A stretch of 64,000 nt of DNA, from the NCBI GenBank assembly GCA_947652605.1, contig OX393583.1, positions 11,387,222 to 11,451,221 on the forward strand, read 5' to 3'. The notes beneath the pieces were generated by a model. The model was given only the letters and a program-made list of their open reading frames with translations, searched no databases and was not told the origin of the DNA. Numbering within the stretch: position 1 is the first letter of the stretch; the number at the start of each line of letters is the position of its first letter. The DNA comes from Elmis aenea (Eukaryota > Arthropoda > Insecta > Coleoptera > Elmidae). The translations under genes and the position numbers were made by a program. Below, in pieces: positions 55,620 through 64,000 of the stretch.

Positions 55620-55629
55620 CTTGCACCCC

Positions 55630-56260
55630 CTGCAAGGCGCGCTCTGCTACTAAGCCCTTTGCTTTGTTTAAAATCAAAAGAAAAAAATCCTTTACATCCG
55701 GTATTGGTACACAAAATTTAATCACCCTGTACATGCCCTACTTAATAAATAAATACAAATGATGCGATTTATTTCTGTGTATGACAGTAATTGTTCGCTA
55801 CAGTAACATCGAGTTGCAAGTCTTGTCCATCACACTATGAGTAATTAGAAAACCGAGTTAGAACTGCAACGTCCTCGTAATAATTTAAAACGCCAGTTTC
55901 ATAAAGCAATAAGTTTATGTCGTTCTGCTGTAAAAACCAATAATATTGATGTATGTTCTTGTGGTATAACTAGATCGTGGATGATATATGTCTTAGATCG
56001 ATATACATTAACACAATTGTGTCTTGTAGGAGGTTTGTATTCAGGAATTAATCTTCGTATCGCCAGTACATTCCCATCAATTTGTAAAACTGGAAAACTA
56101 ATTGTTTAGTCACTATCGACGTTACTAACGCTTTATCTAGGATTGAATGATTGCTACATATAAACAGGGCGCACCAGAAAATATTGTTTATTTTTAGAGA
56201 TAACTCTCACACCTTATTCAGTGAAAAATAACGGAAAAAAGTTTGAAGCAATAACATAAA
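55630..56260. other. Unassigned sequence
   Basis: Ends of CACCCTGTACATG type near 55,724 and GGGCGCACCAG near 56,167 are repeat-like. No gene supported. Confidence 0.3.
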
Positions 56261-56261
56261 T

Positions 56262-56410
56262 ATACAGGGTGATTGATTGGGACCGGGCATTAAAAATATA
56301 TGAAGAATGAAAAAGGTTATTGATCTGAAATTTTGGTTATGACCATAATGGCATCTGATTTGTTTAATGAAAATATTTTCAAGATGGCGACACTTCCGGA
56401 TATACCGGAA
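56262..56410 (+). repeat. Interspersed repeat end shared with 24,196-24,340
   Basis: ACAGGGTGATTGATTGGGAC and downstream sequence match the copy at 24,196. It ends near the CTTCCGGATATACCGGAAG palindrome at about 56,393. Confidence 0.75.
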
Positions 56411-56583
56411 GTTGAAGTCTACTTTCTTATTTCAAATACAATGGTCCATTTTTTTAATTGCATTTTTGGATTTAACACGTTATTTTAGATTATAGAGGAA
56501 CTTTTGATAGCCTTTCCTATACCTAAGTGCAGTCGTTTTTTGGTCTTTTTTGAAAATGTTTTGATTTTCATTGTGATGCTTAA

Positions 56584-58930
56584 CCCTGCTGTACTGTTCG
56601 GGTATATATGACCCAAAATGAATTTTAATTGCTTATAAAAAAATATCCAATGGAGATATTATTTTGAGTTTTTACGACTTTGTTACTTTATACTTAAACA
56701 CTATTATTTTGCATAAATGCATTTTTTATTTAAAACATTTTTTTTAAAGTTTTTATTAATGTACCGTTCGGGTCAATATGACCCGATGTGAAAATCTAAT
56801 TGAATTTAAATAGCTATACAAACGTTTGTGTGTTTTACGAGGCTGTTTTACTGACGTTGATACAAGTCGATTATAATGTGCTCAGACATTACAAGTTTCG
56901 ACTTGTTTATTAGCCCTAGCTATGAAATAAACGAACTCGAATATACGCCTTCAGTTTTAGTTGGGTAGTAAGTAAAGTGTTATAGTTTTACTGCAAATTA
57001 TGGCAAATCGTAGACCTCTGACTGATGCTGAACTGCTTGAAGAATTATCTGACACCGACGAAGATTTATCGGAATATGAAAATCACACTAGTGACGAAGG
57101 TGAAAGTAGTACTTCTGACAATGATATCGATATTCCTGCACTGCCTGGTGCTGCTATCCAGTGCATTCAATCAATTCAATCAAAGAATAGTACCATAGAG
57201 TGGTTATTGGAACCTCCACAGCAACAAGGACGGTTATCTTCTGCAAATGTTATCAAAAATACTCCAGGTATTACGAGGTATGCTACTTCAAGAATAACAG
57301 ATGTGAAAAGTGCATTTACAACAATTTTTAATTCAAACATTGAAAAAGAAATTATAAAAATGACAATCATTGAAGGTGAACAAGTTTTTAACCAAAAATG
57401 GAAAAGTTTAGATAGTGCCAATTTTCAAGCATACATTGGACTATTGTTACTAGCAGGAGTTTACAAATCGTACAGGGAATCGACTAAAAGCTTGTGGAAT
57501 AAAGAAACTGGCCGTAACATTTTTCGTGCAACAATGTCTTTAGAAACATTTTTTACTATATCGCGTGTTATACGATTTGACAATAAATCCACCCGTCAAG
57601 AAAGAAGAAGCAGAGATAAGCTTGCGGCGATAAGAGAAATATGGGGAAAATGGGTGGAAGTGCTCCCAAAATTAGATTACCCTGATGAAAATATAACTAT
57701 AGACGAACAGTTAGTTGGATTTCGAGGACGCTGTCCTTTCAAGCAGTACATTCCAAGTAAGCCATCAAAATATGGAATAAAAATATGCACCTTGTGTGAC
57801 CGTAAAACGTCATACGTCCTAAAGTCTCAAATATATACCGGTAAAGAATTAGGAACGCTACCAGAAAGAAACCAAGGTATGCGAGTAGTAAGTGATCTAA
57901 CCACAGAATTGAGAGGACAATGTAACTTACGATAATTTTTTTACATCTTATAATTTAGGGCAATTTCTTCTCAAAGGAAAAATTACAATGCTTGGGACAA
58001 TTAGAAAAAATAAGCCAGAACTTCCTCAAAATTTGTGTAATAAAGAGGTGCATAGTTCATCATTTTATTTTACAAAGGACACGACAATAGTAAACTACAT
58101 TCCTAAAAAAAAAAATAAAAACGTGATTCTAATGAGTACATTGCATAATGATAAAGCAGTTAATACTAGAGATGATAAAAAACCTGAAATGATATTAGAG
58201 TACAATGCAACTAAAGGAGCTGTAGACACCCTTGATCAGCTTGTAAATACTTACACGTGCAAACGTAAAACCAACCGCTGGCCGTTAATAATTTTTTATA
58301 ATATACTCGATATTTATCTCAGCTTATAATGCATTTGTTTTATGGACTGCCATAAATCCAGGATGACACGAAAAAAAATTGACGTAACGAAGGTTATTTC
58401 TGGAGGAATTGGGAATGTCACTTATCAAATATAACTTATTTAATAGGACACACATGCCAAGAACTGTAGAATCACGTAAAATAGTCGAAAACATGCAGAA
58501 AAGTACAAATCAAAACTCGGCCTCGGGATCTTCTGGAGCAACGGTTAGTGTTGTAAAACGCGCACGGTGTAAATTCTGTTCATCGAAAAATGATCATAAG
58601 ACAAATATGTTGTGTTCTTACTGTAATAAATACATTTGCAAGGTACATGTCACTTATATTTGCCCCAATTGCAAAAAAAATTGAAAATGTAACATTTTAT
58701 AGCATATATTTCAGACACTGAACTGTTATTTTTTTATATTTATAAAGAGCTTAAGTTTATTTATTGCATTTAAAATATGTTTAAATTTATTTCATTCGTT
58801 TACAATGTGTTTTTGTTTATTTATTTAGTAATAAATCTGTTATAAAGCTATTTTTGTTATATTATTAGGTGTCGGGTCATATGTACCCGAACGGTACAAG
58901 CGCGCAGCAAATACGAACAGAACAGCAGGG
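56584..58930 (+). mobile_element. piggyBac-like element, nearly complete
   Basis: TTAA at 56,580-56,583 and 58,931-58,934 flank TIRs CCCTGCTGTACTGTTCGGGT and, inverted, CGAACAGAACAGCAGGG. A second inverted set TGTACCGTTCGGGTCAATAT (56,760) and CCCGAACGGTACA (58,884) lies inside. At 2,347 bp with transposase sequence from end to end it is close to full length. Confidence 0.92.
57000..58684 (+). pseudogene. piggyBac-like transposase with few disabling changes
   Basis: The ATG at 57,000 opens an acidic N-terminus (LEELSDTDEDLSEYE). The catalytic core holds all three expected acids: the first in ITIDEQLVGFRG (residue 235), the second in NVTYDNFFTSYNLG after a frameshift near 57,917, and the third in KGAVDTLDQLVN. 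The block RWPLIIFYNILDI is followed by a second frameshift near 58,310, then SAYNAFVLWTAINPG and two in-frame stops (about 58,362 and 58,390). The C-terminal cysteine domain CKFCSSKND, CSYCNKYICKVH, CPNC is intact. In piggyBac such proteins excise and insert at TTAA. The limited damage suggests recent death. Confidence 0.92.
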
Positions 58931-58934
58931 TTAA

Positions 58935-60195
58935 GCTATAGGCCTATCAAGCCCTTGATGTGTGAATACGGGGTATTAATAAGAAAAAATTATTAGAATA
59001 ACTTGTCAAAATTAGTCTGCAATATTTTTTAGAAAATATGATATAAAAAGCATCAAGTCAGGCATTTCTGACAGGGAATCAGAAAAACAGCTGTGAATCG
59101 AAAATTATATAGAAAGCAATAGGTCGCTGGACCTCTGAGGCCCGTGATGTGTTAAATAAGCCTTTAATAAGATTTGAACAAAAAGTTGCCTATAAAATGA
59201 CTAGTTTTTGTTTCCTGTTGACAAAAGTTACCTGCACTACGCCTCAAAAATTAAACACATTGTAACCTTAAACGCGAAAACAAGATCATTCAAAATGTTT
59301 AAATAATTAAATATCCCGCTCGACTGGAAGCAAAATTATACGTAAGAAAAGCTACCATTTACTGACGATCACCATTTTTTCTCCAAGTTTTTCATTTCTT
59401 TGAACAATTACAAGACTTTCGTCGAAGTTTTAACAAAGTTACCAGTCGCGAAGTTTTCCTTCTCCTATATAAGGACGATGTTTATAAACAGAACATTCTA
59501 CGGGATGACGTGACTTACTTTTTAAGAAATCTTTCGAATCGTATTCTTGCTTTGAATCGTTGCCAAACTTTGGACAGACTCGGAATAAATTATTACATCT
59601 ATACACAAATCTTTCATATATAAAGAACTCGCGACCATTTGTACGTATAAATAGATTCTTAACATGGACGTATACTTTCGTCCGTACGCGAGACAGAGAC
59701 GGAGATATTTATCGGGCATTTTATGACTATGAATGGTTCTAAGCAAGCAACTATACTTTATGCGGAACGATGCCAACACTGCGCACTGCCAAAACGTTTT
59801 TACAAATTTGTTCAAGTGCTCGTACACTAGACGTCGCATCACGGGACAATTTGCAAATAGTTAAAGGGTCCGTGCATAAGAGACAGCATCAAGATGGTAA
59901 TAATTAGGTTGCGTACCTCTATATAATAGGATACGGGTACGGCCAAAGACCAAGTCGCCGCCATGTTCAGGTCACTATTGGCCATAATGCTAGCAATTCA
60001 ATTTTTAAATGAAGTTAAAGAGGGAATGAAAATGCAGAACTAAATGCAATAATAGCAATAGCAACTAAAATACAAGGAAAATAAAGAGTAAACAATTTTT
60101 ATTTGCTAGTATTTAAAAAAAAGACAGTAACAGTTAAATAAAATAAAATGCATATTTTATTAAGGTAGGTAGGTAGGTATTATAACATTCAGGCA
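58935..60195. other. Unassigned sequence
   Basis: No supportable gene. Overlapping ORFs at 59,522-59,842 (minus) and 59,560-59,742 (plus) lack recognisable domains. The part at 59,300-59,760 is less AT-rich. Confidence 0.3.
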
Positions 60196-60203
60196 AATGT
60201 TAA

Positions 60204-61449
60204 ACAGCCGTATTCATAGTCCTTCCTTGAGGAATAGGGATTCCTTATTCCTCGTTTCATGTTTCATAAATCATTTGTGTGAAGATAGCATGGGGTTCCT
60301 AGCATGGGTTTGTGTCTTTGCTAAGTGTACGCACGGCCCGACAAATAAGTTACATGGAAAGTTATTAATCGTTTCCTCGATAACGAAAAGAGATTTTATT
60401 ATGAAATCTGCAAGGGATATGTACAATACCTTTATCTTGAGTAGAGGGTAGTGTATGCAAAGGCCAATGTCTGTCCGTCAGACGTCTCTCCGTGGCGAAA
60501 TAAAAAACGTAATATACATTACAAGTGAAAAAATTAAAATAATTCATAAATTTCTCGATAACGAGAGAAGATTCTTTCATGAAAATTGCAGGGGATATGT
60601 AAAATACTTTTATCTAAGGGGTAGTACATACCAAAGTTATTGCCTGCCCGTCAGAGACCCATCCAACGCATAGTACCATTATGTTATATTCTTTATCACG
60701 GAAAACGTAAAAGCAATTAATTATTTTCTCGGTAACGGAAAGAGATTACTTTAACTTTTTTATTGATAAAGAATATAACATATGGCACTATGCGTTGGAT
60801 GGGGCTCTGACGGACAGACAATGACTTTGGTATGTACCACCCCTTAGATAAAAGTATTTTACATATCCCCTGCAAATTTCATGAAAGAATCTCTTTCCGT
60901 TACCGAGAAAATAATTAATTATTTTTACGTTTTTCCTGATATAGAATATAACATATGGTACTATGCGTTGGACGGGTCTCTGACGGGCAGGCAATGACTT
61001 TGGTATGTACTACCCCTTAGATAAAAGTATTTTACATATCCCCTGCAATTTTCATGAAAGAATCTTCGCCCGTTATCGAGAAATTTATGAATTATTTTTA
61101 CTTTTTCACTTGTAATGTATTTATTACGTTTTTTATTTCGCCACGGAGAGACGTCTGACGGACAGACATTGGCCTTTGCATACACTACCCTCTACTCAAG
61201 ATAAAGGTATTGTACATATCCCTTGCAGATTTCATAATAAAATCTCTTTTCGTTATCGAGGAAACGATTAATAACTTTCGATGTAACTTATTTGCCGGGC
61301 CGTGCGTACACTTAGCACTTCACACAAATTCATAAATCTACCTTGACCGAACAAGGAACCTTATTGGCTACCTTATCTCAAGGGAGGTTTCGAGCTTCCT
61401 TGAGGCTTCCTCAATCCTTAAGATAAGGAAGAACTATGAATACGGTTGT
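60204..61449. repeat. 1.25-kb palindrome with repeated units (foldback)
   Basis: The outer ends AACAGCCGTATTCATAGTCC and GAACTATGAATACGGTTGTT are inverse, and the arms converge on about 60,820. Each arm contains copies of a unit with CTCGATAACGA, AGATTCTTTCATGAAA, GGGGATATGTAAAATACTTT and ACCCATCCAACGCATAGTAC: plus-strand units from about 60,374 and 60,553, minus-strand units ending about 60,915, 61,085 and 61,265. Because of this, ORFs on both strands repeat peptides such as FFHENCRGYVKYFYLRG. They are DNA-repeat by-products. No duplication resolved. Confidence 0.8.
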
Positions 61450-61459
61450 TAGATTTGCA

Positions 61460-61915
61460 TGCAATTACTGACCACAGTGTAATAAAAATCGTATTGGGTG
61501 ACGAACACGATAAGACTTACATCAGCAGTACCTATAAAAATAGTAAAAGATTATAGTGGATACAGTGCGGAAAATCTGATAACTAGTTTATGTAGGGCAA
61601 ATTGGGATGAAATTAATAAATTCGAATTAAATGAAAAAGCAACCGCATTTACGCAAATGTTACGGAATTCCGTAACTGAAATTATAAAGGAGAAAACCTT
61701 AAAAATAAATAATCATGTCAATCAATGGTATACAACAGAATTGCGAACTATGCAAATAGAGAGAGAGACAGACTTAACAAAGCTGCAAAAATTACTAAAC
61801 AAGAAACAGATTGGAATGCTTACCAATCAAAACGAAACAATTACAGTAAACTAATAAAATTGAGAAAGAATGCGTACATTGAAAATAAAGATGGCCATAC
61901 ACGTTGCGGTATACC
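61460..61915 (+). pseudogene. Non-LTR retrotransposon fragment: end of endonuclease and linker
   Basis: The plus strand reads LLTDHSVIKIVLGDEH, where TDH matches the conserved S/T-D-H near the end of the apurinic-type endonuclease. It continues YSGYSAENLITSLCRANWDE, HVNQWYTTELRTMQIERE and, after a frameshift near 61,770, RLNKAAKITKQETDWNAYQS, KRNNYSKLIKLRKNAYIENK. The W-T-EL---ER--L and WN-Y---RN patterns are typical of the endonuclease-RT linker of jockey/R1-type elements. The RT is absent; the fragment stops where an antisense repeat begins. Confidence 0.75.
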
Positions 61916-61937
61916 TGTCAGGTTTGCCTGGTTGCAG

Positions 61938-62015
61938 GTAGTAGTAGTAGTCTTTATTTGTTCTGAAAAATCCAAAAAAGCGTAGAACATGTCACAATAA
62001 TGATAATAATAATAC
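61938..62015 (-). repeat. Antisense 3' end of a non-LTR element with (GTA)n tail
   Basis: Reads, inverted, TTGTGACATGTTCTACGC, TTTTTCAGAACAAATAAAGA and CTACTACTAC. It matches the 3' UTR at 12,210-12,270. The trinucleotide tail (GTAGTAGTAG on plus at 61,938) marks the 3' end of the insertion. Confidence 0.7.
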
Positions 62016-62099
62016 ACATATATACGAATATGTATTGTAACGTACCGTACTGGGCTCAGTATTATTAAAAGTCCTTATGCTTTTTTACTTATTTCCTTT

Positions 62100-63295
62100 T
62101 ATACTTAGGGTTACCAACCTTGGGTTGTAAGAAAAGAGTACAGTACAGATTAAGGAACAAAAATGAAATTTTCTGAGAAATCCATAATAAAAAACTTTTC
62201 CATTTGTTGCATACTTTTTGAATGACGCTGTATATAATTTCTATTAAATATGATGCAAAATGGTAAATTATTTAATGATATTTTAACCGTAAATGGCAAT
62301 AAATGTTGTTCCGCAATGAAGTATATTTTTATCAAAGTTGCAAGTACTTTTTTCTGACCAAAATCTCAACAATAACAAACAAATTAGCAAAATGGCAAAA
62401 TTCTACAGTAGGGTCAATAAGTAATCAGAGTTGGGTAAATTGACGATGTAGCTTTGTATACACGGAAAACAATGAAAAAAAAATTTTTTTTGTGTCTTTT
62501 TGTTTTGACACGATCTGCGTGAAAGACAAGTTGTAATTTATTTTACACAGTAATATTAATGTATTTTATGATGGTGAACAGTTTATTTTAATTTTATATT
62601 CACCAATCATTAAAGAAATGATAAATAAAATGTAAGTTTTTTTAAATAAAAATATGAGAATTTTTAACAATTTGGTTATACCGCGGTTATCATATAACAC
62701 GGGTAGGATACAACTTCTGCAAACCGGTGTTGTAACTATAATCGGCTTTCATTTAAATAATATTTTTAATATTTCGCATAAAAATTTAATGATTTTTATT
62801 ATTTGCTCTGTAAAACTCAAAGAACGGTATAGAATGGGTTCCATTAAATTTTATTTATTTACCGTATTGTAATTTATTAATTTATTCTCACAATCTCACA
62901 AAATAATTAAACAAATCACAACGGAAGAACTTAAGCGTAAGCCTACCAGCATTGGAATAGTTTTGGTCAAGTGGTGGGGTGTTGGTGTTGCTACAGTGGC
63001 GGTAATTTCGTACAATTCAAATAAAACGAGCAATTATGAAAGATAACACTGGGTAGTGGGTACGAGCAATTATTTTTGTAACGTTTACCGCTGCTTGCAA
63101 TTTATTGTGTGGAAATTGTGTTTTATGTCAAATGTATTATGTTGGTTAAAGAAAGTGTTAGATAATCTGATTTAAAAAAAAATAATTCAAAGTTCCAAAA
63201 AGAGTACATTCGGCTTTGATAAGTGAAAAGTAAGAGTACGCTGTTTTACAACTCCAAAAAGAGTACATGTACTCTTTAAAGAGTACGGTAGTTCT
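62100..63295. other. Region with clustered GAGTAC motifs
   Basis: AAGAAAAGAGTACAGTACAG (about 62,130) and, at the far end, AAAAAGAGTACATTCGG, AAGTAAGAGTACGCTG and AAAGAGTACATGTACTCTTT (about 63,195-63,290). This looks like the two subterminal regions of a transposon whose exact termini I could not fix. The ORF at 62,654-62,872 has no recognised domain. Confidence 0.35.
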
Positions 63296-63561
63296 GGTGA
63301 ATTAGCGAAGTTGCTTTAACGATGTTATGGCTCATGATCGTAATATTTTAGTGTAGGACCCTGCTACGTTGTGTTTCCATAGAGAACTCCAGTATTTAGA
63401 ACAGCTATAGGTTTATTAGACAGTAAATAAAACAAACAAGATGTTGTAGATTTTGTTTATTATTTAACGTTTCATTACGTAGATAATTGTCACATAAAGG
63501 GAATTATTATTCGTAGTTATTTAATGGATAATTCTTACATATAAGGGATGATTATTAGGCA

Positions 63562-63772
63562 AGGTTATTTCGTGGATGGTTGTCACATATTAGGAATTAT
63601 CATTAGAGGTTCGTGGATGGTTGTCACATATAAGGAATTATTGTTGGAGGTTCGTGGTTGATTGTCACATTTAAGGAATTATTGTTGAAGGTTCGTGAAT
63701 GATTGTCACATGTAAGGAATTATTGTTGGAGGTTCGTGGATGATTGTCACTTATAAGGGATGAATTATTATC
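63562..63772 (+). repeat. 41-bp minisatellite, five units
   Basis: AGGTTCGTGG units start at 63,607, 63,648, 63,689 and 63,730, exactly 41 bp apart, with a degenerate unit from 63,562. Each contains GATTGTCAC or GGTTGTCAC and AAGGAATTATTGTTG. More diverged traces occur upstream from about 63,480. Non-coding. Confidence 0.85.
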
Positions 63773-64000
63773 GGATTTGTAGTGGGTAATTTTTCTTATT
63801 TCGTAATGCGTTTTATGAGGAATTGTTCGCAGGAACATTTATGTAATAAAGAATTATTGTGGGAGATGGAATTGGTGGTTTTAGTATATCGTTGTTTGAG
63901 GATTGTTAATTTGAATGAAGTGCAGTTATAGGTAATGAAATATTATTGATTAGAGATAAGGCGGTTGCGAAATGTACTGACTTTTACAGGACACCAAAAT

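Noticed and set aside
60365..61185. Family of similar small ORFs on both strands
   Set aside because: They are translations of repeat units in a palindrome. Similarity between them follows from the DNA repeat and is not evidence of a gene family unless a codon-position bias is shown.
1..64000. CRISPR arrays, operons, ribosome-binding sites, riboswitches
   Set aside because: Base composition, a spliced gene and the eukaryotic transposon families show insect-type nuclear DNA. The regular repeats are minisatellite or transposon repeats without spacer structure.

Overview
The window looks like an AT-rich, transposon-dense piece of an insect nuclear genome, possibly from a large-genome insect such as a beetle. 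That inference rests on the element mix: piggyBac-like, hAT, mariner, pogo/Tigger, Penelope and non-LTR elements, plus insect-type foldback repeats whose ends read CAGGGTG next to TA. I recognise no host gene, tRNA, rRNA, CRISPR or bacterial-type operon. Almost every supportable feature is a mobile element, and many could be bounded by reading terminal inverted repeats (TIRs) and target-site duplications (TSDs) directly.

Layout. 1-7,100: partial and complete foldback repeats, a diverged tandem repeat, and two copies of a 1.2-kb hAT element, the second splitting a reverse-transcriptase fragment. 7,146-17,043: a nested structure with piggyBac-type TTAA-flanked ends. It holds a decayed minus-strand piggyBac transposase, a second internally deleted piggyBac-like element, a 2.1-kb foldback hit by a non-LTR 3' end, and a 3.3-kb element with an intact two-exon 732-aa gene. 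18,482-23,480: a truncated TA-flanked element with a nested mariner remnant, a short TTAA hairpin, and a hAT element with an internal tandem duplication. 25,500-31,700: hAT ends, a broken multi-copy insect gene, hAT copy 3 and a foldback. 32,585-37,431: a 3.2-kb TA-flanked element with a gag-like ORF, nested hAT copy 4 and a hairpin MITE, followed by two more MITEs. 38,496-42,829: a foldback whose loop holds an internally deleted pogo/Tigger element. 43,400-47,640: a GC-rich patch, a small MITE, a 5'-truncated Penelope-like element and a piggyBac MITE. 49,000-55,620: three hAT-type elements and a complex inverted repeat. 56,584-58,930: a fairly young but broken piggyBac. 60,204-64,000: a 1.25-kb palindrome, non-LTR fragments and a 41-bp minisatellite.

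How the parts relate. The only apparently intact coding unit is the 732-aa gene at 14,136-16,636. It is bounded by its own inverted repeats and probably encodes an RNase H-like transposase. The other coding remnants carry frameshifts, stops or deletions. Repeated copies within the window supply empty-site controls for several insertions: hAT copy 4, the mariner remnant and the 37-kb MITE. These give the order of events without outside data.
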